Below are positions 15,981 through 24,621 of a stretch of 64,000 bases of DNA, in pieces. The translations under genes and the position numbers were made by a program. Under the pieces are notes generated by a model that made no database searches, was not told the origin of the DNA, and worked only from the letters and a program-made list of their open reading frames with translations. The stretch is taken from the NCBI GenBank assembly GCA_944326605.1, contig CALVEM010000002.1, positions 124,001 to 188,000 of the forward strand, in the 5' to 3' direction. Source of the DNA: Candidatus Gastranaerophilales bacterium. Lineage in GTDB: Bacteria; Cyanobacteriota; Vampirovibrionia; Gastranaerophilales; Gastranaerophilaceae. The first letter of the stretch is position 1; every line of letters begins with the position of its first letter.

Positions 15981-16984
15981 ATACCTTCCCTTAATCTTAT
16001 AATTGCTCCGCCCCAGGTCATGCCGGCGCCAAAACCACACAGAACAGCTGTTGTTCCGAGTTTTACATTGCCTTTTTCTACACTTTCTGCCAGAGCAATA
16101 GGAATTGATGCAGCAGATGTGTTTCCGTAATATTTGATATTTGTAACAACTTTTTCATCAGGATAACCCAGTCTTTCCTGAACAGCCTGAATAATTCTGA
16201 TATTTGCCTGATGCGGAATGAGATAATCTATATCTTCCGGCTTCAAACCAGCATTTGTTATAAGATTTTCAACGTAATGCGGAAGAACTTTTGCAACAAA
16301 TGTATAAACTCCGCGCCCATTCATTCTTATACCTTTTGGTTTTTCTTCATACTGTTCAACAAGCGGGCAATTTTTGCCGTCAAAAGAAAGTTCTATTAAA
16401 TTTCCGTAATTACCGTCAGCTTTAATATCAATTGCAATAATATCGTCAATACCGTCCTCTGCCTGAGTTACAACCATTGCACCGGCACCGTCGCCAAATA
16501 AAATAGAAGTGCTTCTGTCAGCCCAGTTTACAAGACGGGAATTATTATCAGTTGCAACAAGCAGAATATTTTTATACATGCCGGATGCTATATAAGCTCT
16601 TGCAATACTTAAAGCATAAATTAACCCCGAGCATGCCGCAGTAATATCAAAAGCAGGAATAGCTTTTGTAATTCCAAGTCTTGCTTGAATATGACATGCA
16701 ATTGCAGGATACAAATCCGGTGGTGCAGAAGATGCGGCAAGAATTAAATCAATCTCTTCCGGATTCATTTTAGCTTTTTCAAGAGCTTTTTGTGCAGCTT
16801 CCAGACCTAAATCAATAGCGTTCTGTTCTCCGGACACAACACGTCTTTCCTTAATTCCCGTACGGGTATAAATCCATTCGTCTGATGTTTCATATAACTG
16901 TGTCAAATCATCATTTGTAATAACTGTTTCGGGTAAACTGTATCCTACTCCCGCAATTCTCAACGGAATTAATTTATCTGTCAT
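15974..16984 (-). CDS. fabH: Beta-ketoacyl-ACP synthase III
   Basis: It starts fatty acid synthesis by condensing acetyl-CoA with malonyl-ACP. The triad is Cys118 (TAACSGL), His258 (PHQANIRI) and Asn288 (YYGNTSAASIP), with the C-terminal GFGAGMTWG loop. It has 336 residues. It begins 6 nt after the plsX stop. Confidence 0.97.
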   Translation of the reverse strand: MTDKLIPLRIAGVGYSLPETVITNDDLTQLYETSDEWIYTRTGIKERRVVSGEQNAIDLGLEAAQKALEKAKMNPEEIDLILAASSAPPDLYPAIACHIQARLGITKAIPAFDITAACSGLIYALSIARAYIASGMYKNILLVATDNNSRLVNWADRSTSILFGDGAGAMVVTQAEDGIDDIIAIDIKADGNYGNLIELSFDGKNCPLVEQYEEKPKGIRMNGRGVYTFVAKVLPHYVENLITNAGLKPEDIDYLIPHQANIRIIQAVQERLGYPDEKVVTNIKYYGNTSAASIPIALAESVEKGNVKLGTTAVLCGFGAGMTWGGAIIRLREGIC

Positions 16985-16990
16985 ATATTT

Positions 16991-18049
16991 TTATTCCTCA
17001 TAAAACTTGGCTATTTTTTCGTTTATACCTGTTTCAACTGCAAATTTTGCAACCCTAACGGCATTTTTAATTGCGTAAGCCTTGCTTCTGCCATGAGAAA
17101 TTACCGTAATCCCTTTAACACCAAGAAGCAATGCACCGCCGAATTCTTCATAGTTAATTTTGGTATAAATACGTTTCATAAAAGGTTTTGCAAGCAAACC
17201 GATAACCTTGCCGAGCAAATCTGCCTTAAATTCCTGTTTCAGCATTCTAAATAACATCTGGGATGTGCCTTCGGTAACTTTTAAAGCAACGTTTCCGACA
17301 AAACCGTCACATACAACTACATCACAGACACTCAAGAAAATTTCTTTACCTTCGATATTTCCGACAAAATTCAATTTATCCTGCTGTTCTTCAAGAAGTT
17401 TATATGTTGCCTGTGCAAGTTCATTTCCCTTGCCTGCTTCTTCCCCGATATTCAAAACACCAACTCTCGGATGTTCAATACCAAGAACGTTTTTAGAAAA
17501 AGTTGCACCCATAATAGCAAATTGATGAAGCATTTCAGGCGTACAGTTGCTGTTGGCGCCGCCATCAATTACGACAATTGGTTTTTTAACTGTAGGCAAT
17601 GTAACTGCAATTGCAGGTCTGTCAATTCCCGGGATTCTGCCTAAACCAAACAAGCTTGATGCCATAGCTGCACCTGTAGAACCTGCTGCAACAACAGCAT
17701 CGGAACTTCCCTGAGCAACAGCATCAACTGCCAGAACAATAGATGATTTTTTCTTTTTACGAATAGCCTGTCCGGGAGCTTCACCCATTTCAATAACTTC
17801 CGAGGCATGGGTAATCTTTATATCGAGTTTGGAGGTATCAATTTTAACACGATATTTTGCAGCGCCGCCTTTCCCATGATCAGTCATAAAGCCTTCCTGA
17901 CTAATTTTGTCAAGTTCCTGTTCTATTCTGTCCTGTTTTCCGACCAATTCAATTGCAACACCGTATTCTTTTGCAGCCCAAACTGCACCTGCTACAATTT
18001 CGTGAGGAGCATGGTCACCGCCCATTGCATCAATTGCTATTCTTGTCAT
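16991..18049 (-). CDS. plsX: Phosphate acyltransferase
   Basis: It converts acyl-ACP to acyl-phosphate, the first step toward phosphatidic acid with PlsY. It opens with IAIDAMGGDHAP, the family signature, followed by GSTGAAMASSLF, VIDGGANSNC and CDGFVGNVALK. It has 352 residues. The rpmF-plsX-fabH order is the common bacterial arrangement. Confidence 0.97.
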   Translation of the reverse strand: MTRIAIDAMGGDHAPHEIVAGAVWAAKEYGVAIELVGKQDRIEQELDKISQEGFMTDHGKGGAAKYRVKIDTSKLDIKITHASEVIEMGEAPGQAIRKKKKSSIVLAVDAVAQGSSDAVVAAGSTGAAMASSLFGLGRIPGIDRPAIAVTLPTVKKPIVVIDGGANSNCTPEMLHQFAIMGATFSKNVLGIEHPRVGVLNIGEEAGKGNELAQATYKLLEEQQDKLNFVGNIEGKEIFLSVCDVVVCDGFVGNVALKVTEGTSQMLFRMLKQEFKADLLGKVIGLLAKPFMKRIYTKINYEEFGGALLLGVKGITVISHGRSKAYAIKNAVRVAKFAVETGINEKIAKFYEE

Positions 18050-18090
18050 CTTATCCCTCTCAAAGTCTTATTTGTATTAAATACCCGCCG

Positions 18091-18160
18091 CGTCACCCTG
18101 AATTTATTTCAGGGTCCCGTTATTTTAATGGGATGCTGAACCCTTGTTCAGCATGACGTC
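18091..18160. repeat. Double CTGAA/TTCAG hairpin element between rpmF and plsX
   Basis: CGTCA...TGACG form the outer arms. Inside lie two hairpins, CACCCTGAA-n-TTCAGGGTC and ATGCTGAA-n-TTCAGCAT. The two inner hairpins differ but each keeps pairing. The same family occurs at 34473, 43345, 44528, 47329, 59959, 62742 and 63599. Confidence 0.88.
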
Positions 18161-18174
18161 AAGGTACATTTCTG

Positions 18175-18528
18175 TTATTCGGATTTTTCTTCTGTTTCAG
18201 AAGTTTCTTCAGCCTTTGTTTCTTCTGCAGCTTCTTCTTTAACTTCTTCTACTTTAGTTTCTTCGACAGCCGGTTGAGCCTCAACCTTTTCCGCCTTCTT
18301 AGTTGATTTTTTAGCCGGTTTCTTTTCTTCTTTAACCGGAGTATCTTCAACTCTGTCTTTAATGCTTACGGGTTTCCCTTTGTAAGTTCCGCAAGCTGTG
18401 CATACTGTGTGTGTTAATACTGTTGCTCCGCAGTTAGGGCACTTTGTAGTTTCCGGTTTTGTAGCTTTCCAGTTACTTCTTCTGTGTCCTTGAGCGGAAT
18501 GTCCTGTTCTTTTCTTAGGTACTGCCAT
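18175..18528 (-). CDS. rpmF: Ribosomal protein bL32 with a long acidic/lysine tail
   Basis: Residues 1-55 (MAVPKKRTGHSAQGHRRSNW, then CPNCG...CTACG) are a normal bL32 with a four-cysteine zinc site. The other 60 or so residues form a low-complexity tail: first a lysine/proline part (KEEKKPAKKSTKKAEK), then glutamate-rich repeats (EETKVEEVKEEAAEETKAEE). Bacterial bL32 is normally about 57-60 residues, so the tail doubles its length. No frameshift is evident; codons remain in phase to the TAA. Confidence 0.93.
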   Translation of the reverse strand: MAVPKKRTGHSAQGHRRSNWKATKPETTKCPNCGATVLTHTVCTACGTYKGKPVSIKDRVEDTPVKEEKKPAKKSTKKAEKVEAQPAVEETKVEEVKEEAAEETKAEETSETEEKSE

Positions 18529-18611
18529 TTTTCTTTTTCCTTTTTTATTTGTTTATACTACTTATATTTCTTTTGCCTGCCCTGACGCTTTAACGTAAGA
18601 GCTATAGGGAA

Positions 18612-19100
18612 TTATTCCCTGTCTATTTTGATGTTTTTGAATACATCAAGCCGCGGATCGGATAAATTTTCTTCTTTAAGAAATTTATCCCCATTACAAT
18701 TTATACCACAAACTTTTTTATTTGGTAAATTTAATATTACAGATTGATACAATAAGTCATAAATATCAATTTCATCTTCACCGTTAAGATCTGTTATAAA
18801 CTGTCCGTCTTTAAGTTCTGTTTCTTGCGCGTAATCATCCATCAGAGCCTGTTTTGCATACATCTCATCAATCTTAAAATCAAAAGGATAGTCAAATTCT
18901 TTAAGGCATAAATCGCATTCAAGTCTTAAAGTTCCCTTAACATTTCCGGTTACTTCAACAAAATCACCGAGAGATTTTATCTCAAGATCGGAAATTACCG
19001 GCGAAACACAATTTATCCCCTCAATTTTATCTTCAAAATGAAAATCAAGAGACTTTGACGGTGTATTTTCCAGCTCTTCTATTGAAATTTTGTAATCCAT
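18612..19100 (-). CDS. YceD/DUF177 family protein
   Basis: A 162-residue protein with the DUF177 signature LRLECDLCLKEFDYPFDF (paired Cys) and the late DIYDLLYQSVILNLPNKKVC. In plants and bacteria this family is linked to 23S rRNA accumulation, and its gene is usually next to rpmF, as here. It overlaps the upstream small gene by one base at 19100. Confidence 0.88.
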   Translation of the reverse strand: MDYKISIEELENTPSKSLDFHFEDKIEGINCVSPVISDLEIKSLGDFVEVTGNVKGTLRLECDLCLKEFDYPFDFKIDEMYAKQALMDDYAQETELKDGQFITDLNGEDEIDIYDLLYQSVILNLPNKKVCGINCNGDKFLKEENLSDPRLDVFKNIKIDRE

Positions 19101-19351
19101 TATCCTACGTACTGTTCTTCCTGCACTGCCACTGCCGCAATCTGGTTAGCAATAAAGCAAACTTTTTTCAAAGGTCCTAAAGTTTCTTTTTCGATCAAGA
19201 CAGCAGAAGTACTTTTTATTGCCTGTTGAAGTTCAGCATAAAGTTCTTCCGGTTTTTCAACATACAAAACCAGAGGTGCTGTTGAACCTTTTAAAAATAC
19301 CAGAACGGAAGTTCTTTTTTTAATATTTTGTGCATTAAATTGCTGTGCCAT
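19100..19351 (-). CDS. Conserved-looking small hypothetical protein
   Basis: An 83-residue protein (AQNIKKRTSVLVFLKGSTAPLVLYVEKPEELYAELQQAIKS...GPLKKVCFIANQIAAVAVQEE) with alternating beta-strand pattern. It is first in the yceD-rpmF-plsX-fab series and its stop overlaps the yceD ATG. No domain is recognised; it could be a small beta-sandwich or PH-like fold. Confidence 0.75.
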   Translation of the reverse strand: MAQQFNAQNIKKRTSVLVFLKGSTAPLVLYVEKPEELYAELQQAIKSTSAVLIEKETLGPLKKVCFIANQIAAVAVQEEQYVG

Positions 19352-19424
19352 TTCTCACTCCTTATAATTAATTAACAATCCTCTAAATTATAAAATAAAA
19401 AGAGAGAGAATGCAAATTATTACT

Positions 19425-19458
19425 AAAAAGAGAACGTAGATTATACGTTCTCTTTTTT
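19425..19458. terminator. Bidirectional rho-independent terminator
   Basis: AAAAAGAGAACGTA, a 5-base loop and TACGTTCTCTTTTTT form a perfect stem flanked by A and T runs, so it works in both directions. It ends the VOC-family gene at 19463 on the minus strand and separates it from the fab cluster. Confidence 0.9.
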
Positions 19459-19462
19459 AAAT

Positions 19463-19837
19463 TTATTTTGCCATTATTTCAATTTCATTTCCGTCAGGAT
19501 CTTTCAAAAACGCTATGTGCATATTCACCTCGGGCATAAAATACGGTTCATACAAATATTTATAGCCGAATTTATTCATTTTTTCGGTAAATTCCTCCAT
19601 GGATTTAGCCTCAAATGCAAGATGCCCGAAAGCGTTGCCGTTTTTGTAACCTTCTTTCGGAGTTTCATTGTTGTAAGTAAGTTCAACTTGAGTTTGTCCG
19701 TCTTCATCACTCAGATAATACAAAGTGCTGTCATCAAGTTTAACTTCTCCCGTCCTGTTCAAATCAAGAAGTTCCGTGTAAAATCTCATTGAAGCGTCAA
19801 TATCTTTAACCCTTATCATTGCATGTAAAAATTTCAT
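19463..19837 (-). CDS. Glyoxalase I-like VOC protein
   Basis: A 124-residue vicinal oxygen chelate fold in two halves: HAMIRVKDIDASMRFYTELLDL and FGHLAFEAKSMEEFTEKM. The likely metal ligands His5, Glu in VELTYN, His in GHLAFE and Glu in GNEIEIMAK sit at GloA-like positions, so lactoylglutathione lyase activity is plausible. The thiol cofactor used by this organism is unknown. It is a single gene with its own terminator. Confidence 0.88.
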   Translation of the reverse strand: MKFLHAMIRVKDIDASMRFYTELLDLNRTGEVKLDDSTLYYLSDEDGQTQVELTYNNETPKEGYKNGNAFGHLAFEAKSMEEFTEKMNKFGYKYLYEPYFMPEVNMHIAFLKDPDGNEIEIMAK

Positions 19838-19927
19838 ATATGCCTCCTTTAATTTTAGTTTAGCACATCAAAAACAATTTGTTAATAAAAATTTTCCGGA
19901 ATTTATATCGCAGTTTACACCAATTAT

Positions 19928-21046
19928 TTAATCGACATGTGATATAACACCGTTAGAAGCATTTTTGTCAATTTCTATTACATGTCTGATAATCGTGTGC
20001 GCCATCAATAACATATAAGGATTAATTTCATTGGTATCTGACATATTAATTTTAGCCTGAGGTTTTTCCTGTTTTTCATTCAAAGTCGTTTGAGTTGACG
20101 TTTCAAAAGACAGTACAGATGACATGGAATAATGTTTTTCATCACCTTCAATTCTTCTTATCAATTCTTCTTTCGGAAACTCTTTGACACATTCAATATT
20201 TACATGAACAGAATTTGAACTTTCCAAAATTAAAGTTGCGGTTACGTTACCAAAATTCAATGTTGTAATTGTAATAACCAGAATACTGTCAGAGCCGTCA
20301 TCTTTAGCGCCTGTTTCAATATCAAGGTCAAAACCGACGCCTTCTTGCAGCGGCAGCCAAGGCAGATATAATAAAAGCAGCATTTTCATAGTCTGCGCGG
20401 AATCGTTTTGAGAAGCTGCAGCTACACTTGCATTTATAAGTTTAGCGGTATCTTTCAACTGAGACAGGTCTGTTATTCCGAGTTTTGCAGAATTTGCCAT
20501 TGCCGTAATAAGTTTTGCAACGGCATCTTTCCCGTTTGCCTGAATCATTGAGGCAATCTGCGAAAGATTTATCAAACCGTTTGAAGAAATCGCAAGATTT
20601 TTTATAGAATTTTGAAGCTGGCTCAATACAGCTTTATTGCCTGTAAGAAGCATATTCTGAGCTTCCGTAAGCGACAACCCCTGCAGCTGAGCCAGAATTT
20701 GCGCCTGTGTCTGAGAAAGAGAACTTCTCTGCAAGGCAAACTGACTTGAAAACCGCTGGTTAAACTGTGCAAGAGTAATATTTTTTTGCAAAATGTAAAT
20801 CAACTCATTAAGGTTTTTGGGTAAATTCATCATTTCTTTAACATAAACGGACTGATCAACAGCCGCCATAGTTCCCATTTGAGGAGCGGCAGAAGAAGTT
20901 TGAGCTGCCGTAGCTGCTTGAGCGGCAGAAGCTGCAGCAGACGTAAAAGAGGCTTGCGCAGAAGGTTTTGCAGCACTTTGTCTTTGCACATTAGCCTGAT
21001 AATTTACAAATTTTGAAATCAAATGTCCTAAATTTAAATCCGCCAT
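19928..21046 (-). CDS. Large hypothetical protein with Ala/Gln-rich N-terminus (FliK-like shape)
   Basis: The start is ATG 21046 (MADLNLGHL): TATAAT at 21054-21059 lies 7 nt upstream and no Shine-Dalgarno exists. After an Ala/Ser/Gln-rich low-complexity stretch (about 25-70), helical regions lead to a beta-rich C-terminal part (GFDLDIETGAKDDGSDSILVITITTLNFGNVTATLIL), which recalls the C-terminal domain of hook-length control proteins. No other flagellar gene is in the window, so this is only a resemblance. Confidence 0.6.
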   Translation of the reverse strand: MADLNLGHLISKFVNYQANVQRQSAAKPSAQASFTSAAASAAQAATAAQTSSAAPQMGTMAAVDQSVYVKEMMNLPKNLNELIYILQKNITLAQFNQRFSSQFALQRSSLSQTQAQILAQLQGLSLTEAQNMLLTGNKAVLSQLQNSIKNLAISSNGLINLSQIASMIQANGKDAVAKLITAMANSAKLGITDLSQLKDTAKLINASVAAASQNDSAQTMKMLLLLYLPWLPLQEGVGFDLDIETGAKDDGSDSILVITITTLNFGNVTATLILESSNSVHVNIECVKEFPKEELIRRIEGDEKHYSMSSVLSFETSTQTTLNEKQEKPQAKINMSDTNEINPYMLLMAHTIIRHVIEIDKNASNGVISHVD

Positions 21047-21107
21047 AAAATAAATTATAATGATTTTCCCAGCTTTGTCCAGCAATAAAATTACGCAACT
21101 TTATAAT

Positions 21108-21512
21108 CTATTTCGTTACAGAGAATTCTGCAGCCGTCAAAACCTTATGCGGATTATCTTTAGAGTAAACTTTCATAAAATAATATCCGTCCTCATGAAG
21201 TACAAAGTAATCCGTAAAATAGTTTAATTCTTCATCCTTTAACCTTACATCACGAGTCCAGACAAGTTTGTATCCAAACTGTCCGTAGTCATTATCTTTT
21301 TTCACAACCTGAATATACAAATACCGCGACTGTACTTTTTTCGGCATCAAAATTACATAATAAATACGTGAACCGGCAGGAAAAACTTTTTCATAATCGT
21401 AGATATTATCTTTTGTTATGGGATATTTGTTAAATAAAATTCCTGCTTTATCCTTTACACAGGCAGTTGTAAACAAAAGTATCAAAAAACTTGCAAGAAT
21501 TAATCTTTTCAT
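21108..21512 (-). CDS. Small lipoprotein
   Basis: A 134-residue protein with the lipoprotein signal MKRLILASFLILLFTTAC, followed by a beta-rich domain (RIYYVILMPKKVQSRYLYIQVVKK). It probably sits in the outer or inner membrane facing the periplasm. Its ATG overlaps the stop of the TPR gene by ATGA, so they are coupled and probably act together. Confidence 0.75.
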   Translation of the reverse strand: MKRLILASFLILLFTTACVKDKAGILFNKYPITKDNIYDYEKVFPAGSRIYYVILMPKKVQSRYLYIQVVKKDNDYGQFGYKLVWTRDVRLKDEELNYFTDYFVLHEDGYYFMKVYSKDNPHKVLTAAEFSVTK

Positions 21513-23551
21513 TGTTCAAGTGCTTTAATTCTTTCTTTCACGGTTTTTGCAACAGCTTCGTCTTTATTACGCGTTAAAAATATTCTGTAATTATCAAGAG
21601 CTTCTTTCTTATCGCCATCCTGATCATAGGCAAGTGCCAGTGCATAATAAGCATAACCGTAAGCCGGATCAAGTGTTATTACGCGATGGAAGCATTCTTT
21701 TGCCTTTGATGTATCTTCTTCATTCGCATAAACTAGTCCCAGATTAAACCATCCGTCAGCATAATTCGGATTAACAACAATTGCTTTTTTATAAAAATTC
21801 AAAGCATTTTTGTTATCATTTTTTATCTTATAAATATTACCCAGTTTTAAAAGAGTAATTTCATCAGAAGGATTAAGCTTTAAAGCCTCCTGATAATTAT
21901 TGATTGCATCATCGTATTTCTGACTTTTGTAATTTTCATCACCCTTTGCAATCAAGCTTTTATTTGCCAGATTTGTATCTGTATTTGACGGCTGCTCGGG
22001 TTCTACCGTAAGTTTTATTTCTTTTATTTCAGAAGTTTCTTCCTGCGGAGCAGCCGTAACATTTGCAGGATTATTTGTTGATGATATAAAATCCGCATAC
22101 TCATTACTGTATTCCGTATTGTCAGGAGCAAGCGCAATAGCTTTTTCATAAGCTTCTGATGCTTTATCATCAAGGTCGCAGGCTCGATAAGCTTTTGCAA
22201 GACCGTAATAAGCATAAGGATCTTTTGTTCCCATAGAAACAGCCTGTTCAAAAGCTGAAGCCGCAAGAGAGAAGTTTTTATCATTCAAATAAACGTCTCC
22301 TAGAGCTGTTAAAGCCGCTGTTAAATTTCCCTTAACCGCAGTATCATCACTTTTTTGCTTTAACAATTCAGTATAAATTGCGATTGCATCATTGTACTTA
22401 TCCATAGCATGAAGAACAAGCGCCTTGTTATATTTAAGGTTGTAATCGTCTTTTTTAACAGCCAGAACTTCATCATAATATTTTAATGCATTGGGATAAT
22501 CTTTTTTCAAATGATAACATTCCGCCAGATCCTCAACCAGATCAATGTTTCTTTTATCTTTCTGAAGCTCAAGAGCTTTTTCATAATTTGCGATTACATC
22601 ATCAAGCTTGTTCATACGTTTATAAACAACACCGATGTTCTGATAAGCTCTTGCATCCTGAGGAAAATTCTGGATATAAATTCTGTAATTTGCAATAGCA
22701 GCCTCGTCTTTACCCATATCTGCAAGAAGGTTTCCGTAGTCAAGTCTCAACGAATTCAATCCAGGCTGCTGTCTGAATATTACATCATACTGGGCAAGTG
22801 CCAGATCATCTTTTTCCATCTCCTGATAAGATAAAGCCAGACTGATACGTGCGGTTATATTATCAGGGTCAGCCTCAACAGCCTTTTCCAGAAATGCGGA
22901 GGCTTTCTCGTAATTTTTCATTCTGTACAGGGCAAGCCCGAAATTTACATAATCTTTAAATGAAGCGGGATTTTTTACGTACAAATTTTCATATTCATTT
23001 GCGGCGCTTGCAAAATTTCCGTCGTTCATATAGGAATTTGCAAGGTTTTCTCTCGCCTCCGAATGCTGTGAATATGTAGCTAAAAATTTGTTGTAATTTT
23101 CTATAGCACCTTTATAATCTCTCAATTGATATTGAACATTTGCAATATTTAAATAATTATACAAATACTCAGGACACATTTGAGCGACTTTGTTATAAGC
23201 CTCGAGTGCTTCTTTGTATTTTCCCTGATTTTCATAAATACTTCCGACACTTATATAAATATAACCGTCCGCAGGTTTTAGCTCGGCGACTTTTGCATAA
23301 GCGGCAAGTGCTTTATCGTACTCGCCCATTTCACTGTAAACACCGGCAAGTTTGGTATAAAGCATTACATCATTACCGGCAAGTTTTAAAGCTTCCGTCA
23401 GCTTTTGAACAGCCGTTGTGTAATCTTCTTTATATTCCGCAGAACATGCCTGCTGGTATAACAAATTTACCTCCGGTGTCATTGCCTGAACAGGAACACC
23501 CGTAAGTATTAAAGATAATAATGCCGAAACTAATAACTGCTTTTTAATAAT
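21509..23551 (-). CDS. Exported TPR protein, probably started at ATT
   Basis: Tetratricopeptide repeats fill the protein (ALAAYAKVAELKPADGYIYISVGSIYENQGKYKEALEAYNKV and many more), with a linker near residue 490. In frame upstream of ATG 23482 there is a clear signal peptide, KKQLLVSALLSLILTG then VPVQA. The only possible start for it is ATT at 23551 (or 23548), preceded by AGGAG six bases away; a TAG closes the frame just above. ATT is a rare but known start codon (as in infC). Starting at ATG 23482 would lose the signal. It is coupled to the lipoprotein at 21108. Confidence 0.8.
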   Translation of the reverse strand: MIKKQLLVSALLSLILTGVPVQAMTPEVNLLYQQACSAEYKEDYTTAVQKLTEALKLAGNDVMLYTKLAGVYSEMGEYDKALAAYAKVAELKPADGYIYISVGSIYENQGKYKEALEAYNKVAQMCPEYLYNYLNIANVQYQLRDYKGAIENYNKFLATYSQHSEARENLANSYMNDGNFASAANEYENLYVKNPASFKDYVNFGLALYRMKNYEKASAFLEKAVEADPDNITARISLALSYQEMEKDDLALAQYDVIFRQQPGLNSLRLDYGNLLADMGKDEAAIANYRIYIQNFPQDARAYQNIGVVYKRMNKLDDVIANYEKALELQKDKRNIDLVEDLAECYHLKKDYPNALKYYDEVLAVKKDDYNLKYNKALVLHAMDKYNDAIAIYTELLKQKSDDTAVKGNLTAALTALGDVYLNDKNFSLAASAFEQAVSMGTKDPYAYYGLAKAYRACDLDDKASEAYEKAIALAPDNTEYSNEYADFISSTNNPANVTAAPQEETSEIKEIKLTVEPEQPSNTDTNLANKSLIAKGDENYKSQKYDDAINNYQEALKLNPSDEITLLKLGNIYKIKNDNKNALNFYKKAIVVNPNYADGWFNLGLVYANEEDTSKAKECFHRVITLDPAYGYAYYALALAYDQDGDKKEALDNYRIFLTRNKDEAVAKTVKERIKALEQ

Positions 23552-23596
23552 CCCACTCTCCTAATCTTTAGTTATATAACAACATTATATCAAAAA

Positions 23597-24511
23597 TTAT
23601 ATTTGTGTAAAGCTGTGAGAATAAATATCTTTATTAAGAAGAATTTTTGCGGTTTTAATAATGTTTGACTGCTCCTGTGAATTTTTGTCATATTCTATAT
23701 CGTCAATTTCTCCAAAATCATGAACCATTGCAGCAAGTTCAATATACAACCTGTCAACGTCTGACCAAGGAGAAGCTGTTTCAAGCATCCTGAAAATCCT
23801 GACAAGCTCCAAATCTTTTGCATCAACAATCGCAGCATCCAAACCTGCACCCGATGCAAGAACTCCAAAAACTCTGTTAATCAGCGGTCTTAAATCTTTA
23901 GGACAGCCGTTAGAAATATTTGACAGTCCTATTACTGTTTTTACAGGCGGATCAAAACTCTCCTTAATCATTTTAATTGTATTCAATGCCTCAAGTGCCT
24001 GACCTTGATCCACACAAACAGGTAAAATTAACGGGTCAAAAAATAACTTTTCACTGTCAAATCCTTTTTGCAAACACTTTTCATAAATCTCAAAAGCTAT
24101 CTCCAGCCTGCCATCCGAAGTCTTTGGAATTCCCGTTTCCTTATTCAAAGTCAAAGCTATAAGATTGCTGTCATATTCAAGTGCCAGATTAATCATATCA
24201 GTCAATCTGGGTTCATCCGATGATGTACTGTTTAAAAAAGTTTTACCGCTGAAAACTTCAAGCCCCTTTTTCATCTCATCAAAATTTGAAGTATCAAATG
24301 AAATTCCAAGAGTTGTATTTTTTCGAACAAGCCCTGCAAGCCACGGCAAAATCCCTGCCAGTGTCTTTTTCGCAGGACCAACGTTTAAGTCAGCATAATC
24401 CATATTCTTTTGAAGCTCAATCAAAGAATTAATAAATTCTTCATCACGCTCAATTAAAGCGTTTTGAACTGATTTTGATATAACATGAATATTCTCGCCT
24501 ATTAAAATCAT
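23597..24511 (-). CDS. Pterin-binding methyltetrahydrofolate methyltransferase-like protein
   Basis: A 304-residue TIM-barrel of the pterin-binding family. IGENIHVISK at the start, DYADLNVGPAKK (D-x-N), NSTSSDEPR and VIGLSNISNG match the CH3-H4folate:corrinoid methyltransferase group (AcsE/MeTr) more than dihydropteroate synthase. The corrinoid partner is not in the window, so its methyl acceptor is unknown. The start is of the leaderless type (TAAACT 6 nt before ATG). Confidence 0.8.
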   Translation of the reverse strand: MILIGENIHVISKSVQNALIERDEEFINSLIELQKNMDYADLNVGPAKKTLAGILPWLAGLVRKNTTLGISFDTSNFDEMKKGLEVFSGKTFLNSTSSDEPRLTDMINLALEYDSNLIALTLNKETGIPKTSDGRLEIAFEIYEKCLQKGFDSEKLFFDPLILPVCVDQGQALEALNTIKMIKESFDPPVKTVIGLSNISNGCPKDLRPLINRVFGVLASGAGLDAAIVDAKDLELVRIFRMLETASPWSDVDRLYIELAAMVHDFGEIDDIEYDKNSQEQSNIIKTAKILLNKDIYSHSFTQI

Positions 24512-24570
24512 ATATAAAGTTTAACACAAAATATTTTATTTGTACCTGAATTAAACCCGCTTTACCAGAC

Positions 24571-24599
24571 TTGACAAAATTCCGAAAATCATAAATAAT
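24571..24599 (+). promoter_or_regulatory. Promoter of the phase-variable prepilin
   Basis: TTGACA (24571-24576), 17 bases, then AATAAT (24594-24599). The predicted start is near 24606, leaving a short leader with AAAGGAG and ATG 24622. Confidence 0.7.
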
Positions 24600-24621
24600 A
24601 AAATAAAAAAGGAGTTGGAAT

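Noticed and set aside
19928-21046. Flagellar hook-length control protein FliK
   Set aside because: Only a general shape resemblance (Ala/Gln-rich N-part, beta-rich C-part) and no other flagellar genes in the window; kept as hypothetical.
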